11,436 bases of DNA from Candidatus Omnitrophota bacterium (GTDB lineage: Bacteria > Omnitrophota > Gorgyraeia > 2-02-FULL-51-18). The position numbers and the translations under genes were made by a program. Shown one piece after another: positions 1-6,622 of this stretch; the stretch's first letter is position 1; every line of letters starts with the position of its first letter. The stretch lies in NCBI GenBank assembly GCA_023247955.1, contig JAHFFL010000016.1, positions 1 through 11,436 on the forward strand. The letters are read 5' to 3'. The notes under the pieces were generated by a model that saw only the letters and a list, made by a program, of their open reading frames with translations, did no database searches and had not been told where the DNA came from.

Positions 1-770
1 GCGGTTATGGAAAGGACGAAGTGGAGGAGCTTCGCAAGAATCTGCCGCATGTTCCGGTGCTCGTGGGCCGCGACCGCGTGAAAACCGCGCGCGAGGCGAT
101 CAGAAAATTCAACGCGGAATTTATCCTGCTGGACGACGGGTTTCAGCATATCCGGCTTCACCGCGATCTGGACATCGTGAATATCAATTCCACATTGCCT
201 TTCGGCCCCGGAGGACTTATCCCGCTCGGGACCTTAAGGGAACCGATCGAACACCTGACGCGCGCCGATATCTTTATGCTCACCAAGAGCAACATTGGCT
301 CCAAGAACCTGCACTGGATACACCAGAAACTTCTTTCGATCAAACCCAACGCCGTAATTTTTGAAGCGATACACAAACCCCTGAAATTCACGGACGGCCT
401 AAAGAACAGCTTTGTGCCGCTTTCGGGAGTCAAGGGTAAAAAAGTGGCCACGCTTTCGGGGATCGGCGACCCCCATTCGTTCGAGAAGACCGTTGAGAAT
501 TTGGGCGCCGAGATCCTCTTGGCGGCGCGCTTCGACGATCATCACTGTTTTACGCCCTCGGAGGTCGCGGGTTTTATCGCGCGCTGCGGCAAACTCAATG
601 TGCGTGAGGTGATTACGACGGAGAAGGATTTTTATCGTTTGGAGCCGGTCCTGAAGAAAAAAGCCGCCGCCGCGCGGTTGCCCGTGGATTTTTATATCTT
701 GCACATTGAGTTTCAGGTGACTGATGAAGAAGATTTTATTCGAAGATGCATTCATACTGAACAGCGCTAA
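1..770 (+). CDS. lpxK: Tetraacyldisaccharide 4'-kinase LpxK, 5' end missing
   Basis: LpxK transfers the ATP gamma-phosphate to the 4' position of the lipid A disaccharide at the inner face of the inner membrane. The frame is open from the window edge (first full codon at base 3), and the first residues read (R)GYG, matching the family's SRGYG motif, so the N-terminus with the P-loop lies upstream. Visible family motifs are VLVGRDRV, the DDGFQH signature (bases 132-149), PLGTLREP, LTKSN, the SGIGDPHSF segment and FDDHHCFTP. In the Aquifex enzyme, an Asp of the DDGFQ region and a His of the DHH region are, as I recall, the catalytic pair; both are present. The loop between GYG and the DE(V) segment is shorter than in E. 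coli LpxK. The last 47 bases overlap the next gene, consistent with co-translation of lipid A genes. GTG at 21 is only an internal codon, not the start. Confidence 0.95.
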   Translation, partial: GYGKDEVEELRKNLPHVPVLVGRDRVKTAREAIRKFNAEFILLDDGFQHIRLHRDLDIVNINSTLPFGPGGLIPLGTLREPIEHLTRADIFMLTKSNIGSKNLHWIHQKLLSIKPNAVIFEAIHKPLKFTDGLKNSFVPLSGVKGKKVATLSGIGDPHSFEKTVENLGAEILLAARFDDHHCFTPSEVAGFIARCGKLNVREVITTEKDFYRLEPVLKKKAAAARLPVDFYILHIEFQVTDEEDFIRRCIHTEQR

Positions 771-2691
771 GACCGCGCGCTGGCTCGTCCATTTCCTACC
801 GTTCCGGCTCTCGCTGTTCATCGCCAAATGCGTGGGCGGGACGGTTTATTTCTTCACAAAGCGCCGTCGCGTCGCATACAAAAATTTACGGGCCGCGTTT
901 GCCGGCGAGAAATCAAAAAGGGAAATGAAGCGGATCGCTCGGCTTTCGATGGAAGGCCTCGCGATGGGCATCGTGGAGCTCCTGAAGTTTCCCGACATGG
1001 ACAGGGCCACTGTCGAGCGGCACGTCCGGTTTGAGGGTACCGATCAAATTCGCCCCAGGATTGAAGAAGGCAAGGGCGTCATCCTTCTCGCGGCTCATTT
1101 CGGCAGTTGGGAATTTATGAACGCCATCGCAAGTCTCATCGGTTACCCGATTGTCGGTTTAGCGCGTGCGCAGAAACATCCTCGTTCCAATGAGTTTTTA
1201 AATTCGCTGAGAACATGCCGGGGCAACCAGGTCATCCAAAAGGGAATTCCGGTGCGGGAGATTTTGAAGGCGCTTCGCGCGGGGCGTATCGTGGGGATTA
1301 TCGGCGACCAGGACGCTGGAAAGACAGGAACCTTTGTAAATTTTTTTGGCCGCTCCTCCTCATCTCCGGACGGCGTGGCGGCGTTCGCCGCCAAAACAGG
1401 CGCCACGGTATTTCCGGTATTCATGTTTCGTACGGGTCTTTTGAGCCACCGCGTTGAGGTGGAGGCGCCTATTCGTGTCTCTGAGGATTCTGCGGAGGAG
1501 GGAAAAAGGGAACGCGCGATGCTGCAGAGTTTCGCGGATACGCTGGAGTCCAAAATCCGCAAATCTCCGGAGCAATGGCTGTGGGCGCATCGCCGCTGGA
1601 AATCCACCCCTGACCGTTTTGTGCTGATCTTGAGCGACGGAAAGGCCGGACATTTGAACCAGTCGTTTGCCCTTTTTGAGGCGCTGAAAGAGGAGAGGAC
1701 AAGCCAAGGGTTTTCGCCGCAGCGCCTCCACCTGAAAACCATAGAGATCCGGTTTAAGAGCCGTGCCTCAAAAATCCTATTTAACGCGCTGTGCGTCCTT
1801 TTTCAAGGCAATATTCCTTTTGGCGACACGCTTCTTCGGTGTGTTCTTGAACGCGAGTGCGCGCAGCAGCTTACCGGCGCTTACGCGGACATCGTGATCT
1901 CCAGCGGCTCTTCGCTGGCCGGCGTGAACCTGTGGGCCCGGACGGAGAATTACGCCAAATCCGCGGTGGTCATGAAGCCGTTTGCGAGCCCCAGGCTTTT
2001 TGACGCGGTAATTGTGCCCAGTCACGACCGGATGAGTCCCGCGGAAAACGTGTTTATTACGGAACGGACCTTGTCCACGGTGTGCGAGGAAACATTGAAG
2101 ACCGAAGCAGAGCGGCTTTTTAAAACGCTGAAGACCCCTCGCGGGCGCAAACGGATCGGTTTTTTGCTTGGCGGGGATACGGAAAGGGTGAAGTTTGACA
2201 AGCCGTTGCTCGAAAAATCCCTGGAGAATATTCAGCGGGCATGCAAGGAATCCGGCGCCGCGCTGCTCGCGACCTCTTCACGGCGCACGCCGTCCTGGGT
2301 CGACCAGGCGCTGAAAGATACTTTGGGCAATGCCCCGGACTGCGAGTTGCTTGTGATCGCCAGCGAATCCAATCGTGAAGGGATTGTCCCCGGGATCGTG
2401 GGTTTGAGTGATTTAGTGGTCGTGTCCGGCGAGTCTCTCTCGATGGTCTCGGAGGCGGTGTCTTCCGGAAAACCGGTGGTGGTGTTCACGCCCGCCGTGG
2501 ATGGGGCAGGGAAGGCCAAGGCCAGGGAATTTTTGGACCGCATGGCGCGCCGTTATGGCGTCAAACTCGTCCAACCCGACGGGCTTTATGAGGTGTTGCT
2601 GAGAGAGATCCGCTCACCGAATGGCGTCCCGTCCAAATCCGCGTCGGGTGATTTGGAAGTGCTTCGAGCGGCGGCCAGGAGACTTCTCTAA
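724..2691 (+). CDS. LpxL/HtrB-type lipid A acyltransferase fused to an ELM1-like (DUF1022) domain
   Basis: This 655-residue protein has two domains. Residues 1-295 are a lysophospholipid/lipid A acyltransferase: a hydrophobic N-terminal membrane anchor (about 20-45), the HX4E catalytic motif in AAHFGSWE (H125, E130), GDQDAGKTGTFVNFFGR (194-210) and the C-terminal signature PEQWLWAHRRWK (282-293). Such enzymes add secondary acyl chains to Kdo-lipid A. Residues 297-655 match the ELM1/DUF1022 family: SDGKAGHLNQ (304-313), FLLGGD (480-485), TSSRRTP (517-523) and GESLSMVSEAVSSGKPVVVF (569-588). ELM1 is named from a plant mitochondrial fission factor; its bacterial role is not established, and its shape resembles a GT-B glycosyltransferase (inference). 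Usual LpxL proteins end near residue 300, so the second domain is an addition. ATG 724 is the only ATG available: an in-frame stop sits at 718-720. It overlaps lpxK by 47 bases. The acyltransferase call is strong; the exact acyl position and chain cannot be read. Confidence 0.9.
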   Translation: MKKILFEDAFILNSAKTARWLVHFLPFRLSLFIAKCVGGTVYFFTKRRRVAYKNLRAAFAGEKSKREMKRIARLSMEGLAMGIVELLKFPDMDRATVERHVRFEGTDQIRPRIEEGKGVILLAAHFGSWEFMNAIASLIGYPIVGLARAQKHPRSNEFLNSLRTCRGNQVIQKGIPVREILKALRAGRIVGIIGDQDAGKTGTFVNFFGRSSSSPDGVAAFAAKTGATVFPVFMFRTGLLSHRVEVEAPIRVSEDSAEEGKRERAMLQSFADTLESKIRKSPEQWLWAHRRWKSTPDRFVLILSDGKAGHLNQSFALFEALKEERTSQGFSPQRLHLKTIEIRFKSRASKILFNALCVLFQGNIPFGDTLLRCVLERECAQQLTGAYADIVISSGSSLAGVNLWARTENYAKSAVVMKPFASPRLFDAVIVPSHDRMSPAENVFITERTLSTVCEETLKTEAERLFKTLKTPRGRKRIGFLLGGDTERVKFDKPLLEKSLENIQRACKESGAALLATSSRRTPSWVDQALKDTLGNAPDCELLVIASESNREGIVPGIVGLSDLVVVSGESLSMVSEAVSSGKPVVVFTPAVDGAGKAKAREFLDRMARRYGVKLVQPDGLYEVLLREIRSPNGVPSKSASGDLEVLRAAARRLL

Positions 2692-2693
2692 CA

Positions 2694-4844
2694 ATGAATA
2701 TTTTGCAGGTGTTGCCGGGATTAAAATCGGGCGGTGTGGAACGGGGCACGGTGGATCTTGCCAAACACCTGAAACAGCACGGGCATAAGGCGGTTGTCGT
2801 CTCGGCCGGCGGCCCGCTGGTCGGGGATCTGACCTCCGCCGGTGTAACACATTATGTGTTACCGGTCCATCGCAAATCGCCGCTGTCTGTTTTTTATTCG
2901 GTCCGTGAACTGGCGAAAATCGTGAAGCTGGAGAATGTGGAGTTGATTCACGCGCGCAGCCGGGTCCCGGCCCTCATCGCGTTTTTGGTCAGCCGCCGCG
3001 CATGCGTGCCGTTTATCACGACTTGCCACGGTTTTTACAACCGGAGTTTTTTGAGTTGGGTCATGGGCTGGGGAAAGCTTGTGATCGCGGCCAGCCATAT
3101 CATCGCCCAGCGCATGCGCGATGATTTTAACGTTTCTCACGAAAAGATCCGCTTGATTCACCGCGGCGTGAATCTCAAGGAATTCCGGCTCAGGGAGAAA
3201 AGGCCGGTGGATGAAAGGCGCCGTACCGTGGTGATCGGCCTTATCGGCCGCATCACACCGATCAAGGGGCATTCTCTTTTTCTGAAAGCGATGGCGCGAG
3301 TCACCCGCGTATTTCCGAACGTCAAGATCCAGATCATCGGAGACGCGCCCAAGCCTCAGTACAAGGAAGAGCTTTTGGCGCTTACCCGCAGTCTCGGCCT
3401 TTCAGGCGTCGTGGAGTTTCTCGGCACGCGTTATGACATCCCTGAGCTTTTGTCCCAGATGGACGTGCTGGTCGCGCCTTCCGTGGGCGAGGAGGCCTTC
3501 GGTCGCGTGGTGATCGAGGCCGGCGCCTGCGGCGTGCCGGTGGTGTGCACGCGCATCGGCGGGCTTGTGGACATCATCGAGGACGGAAAAGACGGCCTTT
3601 TAGTCCCTCCGAACGACCCGCGGCAGTTGGCGGAGGCGGTGCTTCGCCTGCTCAAAGATCCGGAGCTCGCGCAGTCGCTGGCGGATTCGCTGCGCCGGAG
3701 AGTGGAGCGCGAATTCAGTCTGGATCTCATGTTTGAGAAGACTCTCGGCGTGTATCAGGAAGCGATTTCAAAGGTCAGGATACTCGTGATTAAGCTGAGC
3801 GCCGTCGGCGACGTCATTTTGATCATCCCTTCTTTAAGGGCGCTTCGCAAAAAGTACCCAAAGGCCTGGATCGCAGTACTTGTCGGCCGCAAGTCCAGGA
3901 AGATCATCCGCAACTGTCCATACATCAACGACGTGATCACTTATGATGAGAGCGAACCGGTCCGGTTTTTTTCGATGCTCAAGATGTCCACAATACTCGC
4001 GAGGGAAGGTTTTGACATCGTGGTGGATTTGCAGAATAACCGCGCGAGCCACTGGTTGTCCTATTTTTGCGGCGCCAGGGTCCGGGCGGGGCATGACAAC
4101 CACAAATGGTCTTTCTTTTTGAACCAAAAGGCCAAAGGCGTGTCCGCTTCGCTGCCGCCGGTGGAGCACCAGTTTCAAGTGCTGAAACTTATCGGTACGG
4201 ACCCTCTCGACAAACAGTTGGAGCTGTGGACGGAAAAAGAAGAGGAGGGAAGGATCGCCAGGTTTCTGGAGTCGCAGTGGGTGTCGCCCAGCCAGACGCT
4301 TGTGGGAATCAATCCCTCGTCTTCGCTGAGATGGCCGACCAAGCAGTGGCCGATAGAGAATTTCGCCAAGCTCGCGGACGAGCTGGCCAAACATAATGTG
4401 CGTGTCGTCGTGACGGGTTCGGCGGAGGACGCCGCTTATACCCAACCGCTTTTCGGCATGACCAAAAACAAACCGATCAACGCGGTAGGGAAAACGTCGA
4501 TTACCGAGCTTGTCTCACTGATCAAACGCTGCCAGGTATTCGTGAGCTCGGACTCGGCCCCGATGCACATCGCCTCAAGCGTCGGCGTCCCGCTTATCGC
4601 GATCTTCGGCCCGACGGATCCGAAGCGGCATCTGGTGCCGCCGCCGAAGGCGCAGGTTTTTTGGAAGGAAATCCAGTGCAGTCCCTGCTACCTTCGCAGC
4701 TGTCCGATCGGGCATCTGTGCATGAAAAAAATCACGGTGCAAGAAGTGTTGGACTCAATTCTTTATTTCTTAAGCCCTCTGCGCGCCGGCCGCGCCCTCG
4801 AAGTCTTTGACGAAAAAACCCAGCATGCGCTCACCGATCATTAA
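2694..4844 (+). CDS. Two-domain glycosyltransferase: GT4 fused to GT9 (heptosyltransferase-like)
   Basis: This 716-residue cytoplasmic protein carries two glycosyltransferases. Residues 1-358 are GT4: the SGGVERG loop (12-18), TTCHGFYNR (109-117), IGRITPIKGH (184-193) and the EX7E motif (E267 and E275), followed by GVPVVCTRIGG. Residues 361-700 are a complete GT9 domain: KLSAVGDVILIIPSLRAL (367-384, with the GD aspartate D373 equivalent to the WaaC base), KQWP (550-553), SSDSAPMH (618-625), AIFGPTDP (636-643) and a four-cysteine motif (C662, C665, C670, C676). GT9 enzymes usually transfer heptose from ADP-heptose to the LPS inner core; donors and acceptors here are inferred. There is no stop or plausible start at the junction near base 3770, so the fusion is in frame. 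AGGAG at 2677-2681 lies 12 bases before ATG 2694. The tail after about residue 700 is extra sequence overlapping the deacetylase gene. Confidence 0.92.
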   Translation: MNILQVLPGLKSGGVERGTVDLAKHLKQHGHKAVVVSAGGPLVGDLTSAGVTHYVLPVHRKSPLSVFYSVRELAKIVKLENVELIHARSRVPALIAFLVSRRACVPFITTCHGFYNRSFLSWVMGWGKLVIAASHIIAQRMRDDFNVSHEKIRLIHRGVNLKEFRLREKRPVDERRRTVVIGLIGRITPIKGHSLFLKAMARVTRVFPNVKIQIIGDAPKPQYKEELLALTRSLGLSGVVEFLGTRYDIPELLSQMDVLVAPSVGEEAFGRVVIEAGACGVPVVCTRIGGLVDIIEDGKDGLLVPPNDPRQLAEAVLRLLKDPELAQSLADSLRRRVEREFSLDLMFEKTLGVYQEAISKVRILVIKLSAVGDVILIIPSLRALRKKYPKAWIAVLVGRKSRKIIRNCPYINDVITYDESEPVRFFSMLKMSTILAREGFDIVVDLQNNRASHWLSYFCGARVRAGHDNHKWSFFLNQKAKGVSASLPPVEHQFQVLKLIGTDPLDKQLELWTEKEEEGRIARFLESQWVSPSQTLVGINPSSSLRWPTKQWPIENFAKLADELAKHNVRVVVTGSAEDAAYTQPLFGMTKNKPINAVGKTSITELVSLIKRCQVFVSSDSAPMHIASSVGVPLIAIFGPTDPKRHLVPPPKAQVFWKEIQCSPCYLRSCPIGHLCMKKITVQEVLDSILYFLSPLRAGRALEVFDEKTQHALTDH
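2839..2865 (+). other. Inverted repeat (hairpin) inside the GT4 domain
   Basis: GTAACACA (2844-2851) and TGTGTTAC (2855-2862) are a perfect 8-base inverted repeat with a 3-base loop. The stem can extend by CCG/CGG on the outside past a two-base bulge. It lies about 145 bases into the coding region and is not followed by a T-run, so it is not a normal terminator. It may be chance. Confidence 0.4.
4599..4622 (+). repeat. 24-base exact repeat, copy 1 (GT9 of the GT4-GT9 protein)
   Basis: This segment encodes AIFGPTDP in the GT9 C-terminal half and is identical, including wobble bases, to 7405-7428. It is a conserved family motif, so part of the identity is protein constraint; identity at every third base suggests shared recent ancestry or shared codon preference. 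Confidence 0.6.
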
Positions 4845-5592
4845 AGTCGCCGCCTTTCTTTGTCTGGTTGTTTTGAGCTGTGCGTTGGCCGTCTCCGCTT
4901 ATGAGACGCCGGTATTGATGTATCACCATGTCGGTTTCCCGGATTCGCCTTCCGGCCTGTATGTCTCGCCGGAAACGTTTGAAAAGCAGATGGAATTTCT
5001 GAAGGTACACCGTTACCGCGTCGTGCCGCTGGCGGAGCTCGCCGCGCTGATTCGCGAGAAGAAACCTGTCCCCCAAAAGACCGTGGCGGTCACGTTTGAC
5101 GACGGCTACCTGGATAATTTTGAAAACGCGTTTCCGGTACTAAAAGAAATGGGTTTCCCCGCTGCGCTATTCATGATTACCGGAAATATCGGGAAAGAGG
5201 GCTGGCTCTCGGAGGAGGACTTGAGGATACTTGACGAGGCAGGGATCACGATCGGGAGCCATACCGTGAGCCATGCGTTTCTTCCCGAGCTTAAACCGGA
5301 GGAGGTTGGAAAAGAGCTTGCCGCGTCCAAGAAAAAGTTGGAAGAGGTGTTGGGGCATCCGGTGACTCTGTTGAGTTATCCCGCCGGGGGAGTGACCGAG
5401 CCCGCCATCCAGGAGGCGCGAAAGGCGGGTTATGAGGCGGCCCTCACCACCAATTATGGCAGAGAAAAAGGCAATGTCTACGCGATACGGCGAGTCAAGA
5501 TCAGTGGCAACAGCGGCAACCTCTTCCGTTTTTGGGCCAAAGTCAGCGGGTATTACCATGTGGGAAAAAAAAGGATTGAGATCAAACAGTAA
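4825..5592 (+). CDS. Exported NodB-type (CE4) polysaccharide deacetylase
   Basis: This is a 255-residue metal-dependent N- or O-deacetylase of the polysaccharide deacetylase family, acting on a sugar polymer or glycolipid outside the cytoplasm. The N-terminus MRSPIIKVAAFLCLVVLSCA is a signal peptide or membrane anchor; cleavage after VSA (residue 25) is likely, while VLSC is only a poor lipobox. Core motifs: PVLMYHHV (29-36), TFDDGY (90-95, with D92 general base and D93 metal ligand by family analogy), the metal-binding HxxxH in SHTVSH (H146, H150) and SYPAGG (184-189, the third motif). ATG 4825 is preferred because it starts cleanly at the signal peptide; TTG 4807 would add six residues. Neither has a strong ribosome binding site. 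It overlaps the upstream gene by 20 bases. The substrate is unknown; lying among LPS core transferases, it could trim an N-acetylated sugar of the core or an associated glycan. Confidence 0.88.
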   Translation: MRSPIIKVAAFLCLVVLSCALAVSAYETPVLMYHHVGFPDSPSGLYVSPETFEKQMEFLKVHRYRVVPLAELAALIREKKPVPQKTVAVTFDDGYLDNFENAFPVLKEMGFPAALFMITGNIGKEGWLSEEDLRILDEAGITIGSHTVSHAFLPELKPEEVGKELAASKKKLEEVLGHPVTLLSYPAGGVTEPAIQEARKAGYEAALTTNYGREKGNVYAIRRVKISGNSGNLFRFWAKVSGYYHVGKKRIEIKQ

Positions 5593-6622
5593 GCGCATAC
5601 TCATCGTGAACCAAAACTGGATGGGCGACGTCCTTTTTTCAACGCCGGCCATCCGCGCGCTGCGCAAAGCCCACCCGGAAAGCTTTATCGGCTGCCTTGT
5701 CCCGTCCCGCTGCCGCGAGGTCTTGGAGAACAACCCCTATTTGAATGAAGTACTAGTTTACGACGACCGGGCCCCGGTATTCTCGCCCGGGTTTTGGCGT
5801 TTGGTGAGGGGCTTGAGAAAGCGCGCGTTTGACCAGGCGTTTTTCTTTCACCGGTCCCGTACCAAAACCCTGTCGGCGCTCTTGGGAGGTATCCGTCAGC
5901 GCTACGGCTATGGATCCGAGGGGGACGGGCGTTTTTTAACGAAACGCATTGCTCCCCCTGAAAAAGAACTCCATAAAATCGATTTTTTTCTGAATCTGCT
6001 GGAGCAGCTCGACGTGCCGCCGGACGGCCGTGTGCCGGATTTTTTCCCGAAGGCCGGTTCCGACGCGGCGCTTGAGCAGTTGTTCAAGTCTTCCGGTATT
6101 GACCCCGAGATCCCTTATGTGGTGTTGCATACGGGCGGCAATTGGGAGCTCAAGCGGTGGCCGGCGGATTATTTTGTCCGTTGGATACAGCTTTTTTTAT
6201 CGGAGTTCTCTTGGAGCGTCATCCTGTGCGGCACGTCTTCCGAAAAGGGGATCTCGGACGCGATTGCGGCGAATTTCAGTCCCCGGCAAGTCGTATCGCT
6301 TTGCGGCCGCAGTTCTTTGGACGTGTTGGCGCTTTTGCTGGGGCGCGCCAAATTTCTCTTGTCCAACGATTCGGGGCCTATTCATCTGGCCTCTACCCAG
6401 CGGACTCCGGTGCTCGGGCTTTATGGTCCGACCTCGCAGCGGCTCTCCGGCCCCGTATCCAATGGGAGTGTGCGTATTCTGCAAAAGGACGTGGGGTGCC
6501 AGGTGCCGTGTTATTTCAGGAGCTGCGACACGCGTGTTTGCATGGAATGGATTACGCCGGAAGAAGTTTTTCAGGAAACCCTCAAGCTCTCTGTGGAAAT
6601 CGGGGCGTCAGAAAGGGCATGA
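5558..6622 (+). CDS. GT9 glycosyltransferase (ADP-heptose:LPS heptosyltransferase-like), stand-alone
   Basis: This 354-residue cytoplasmic GT-B enzyme is predicted to add heptose or a related sugar to the growing LPS core. Visible motifs: RILIVNQNWMGDVLFSTPAI (13-32, with the GD aspartate D24), HTGGNWELKRWP (191-202, with K199 in the KxWP element that contacts donor phosphate in WaaC), SNDSGPIHLA (269-278), LYGPTS (288-293) and a four-cysteine motif (C314, C318, C323, C328) spaced x3, x4, x4, slightly different from the other GT9 domains here. Length fits the family (about 330-360). The frame is open further upstream inside the deacetylase gene, but ATG 5558 gives the family-sized N-terminus; TTG 5576 is an alternative. 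No clear Shine-Dalgarno is seen, so translation probably depends on coupling to the overlapping deacetylase gene (35-base overlap). It most resembles the second GT9 domain of the next protein. The donor is not proven. Confidence 0.9.
   Translation: MWEKKGLRSNSKRILIVNQNWMGDVLFSTPAIRALRKAHPESFIGCLVPSRCREVLENNPYLNEVLVYDDRAPVFSPGFWRLVRGLRKRAFDQAFFFHRSRTKTLSALLGGIRQRYGYGSEGDGRFLTKRIAPPEKELHKIDFFLNLLEQLDVPPDGRVPDFFPKAGSDAALEQLFKSSGIDPEIPYVVLHTGGNWELKRWPADYFVRWIQLFLSEFSWSVILCGTSSEKGISDAIAANFSPRQVVSLCGRSSLDVLALLLGRAKFLLSNDSGPIHLASTQRTPVLGLYGPTSQRLSGPVSNGSVRILQKDVGCQVPCYFRSCDTRVCMEWITPEEVFQETLKLSVEIGASERA

Noticed and set aside
1143..1742. 199-codon open frame on the minus strand
   Set aside because: It lies wholly inside the acyltransferase-ELM1 gene, has no recognisable domain and is rich in Arg/Ser as expected of a GC-rich antisense shadow.
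3834..4445. 203-codon open frame on the minus strand
   Set aside because: Antisense to well-supported GT9 motifs on the plus strand; composition (many His, Arg, Pro) is that of a shadow frame.
5432..5557. Upstream extension of the stand-alone GT9 frame
   Set aside because: It lies within the conserved end of the deacetylase and does not resemble a GT9 N-terminus.
5565..5572. Run of eight A bases where the deacetylase and GT9 genes overlap, as a possible frameshift or slippage site
   Set aside because: A -1 shift would not enter the GT9 frame; only a +1 shift or loss of one base would. The product would join an exported enzyme to a cytoplasmic one, which makes little sense. The run may deserve care as a sequencing-error spot.
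6142..6618. Upstream 159-codon extension of the GT9-GT9 frame
   Set aside because: It overlaps the conserved C-terminal half of the stand-alone GT9 in another frame and shows no GT9 features; ATG 6619 gives the proper family start.
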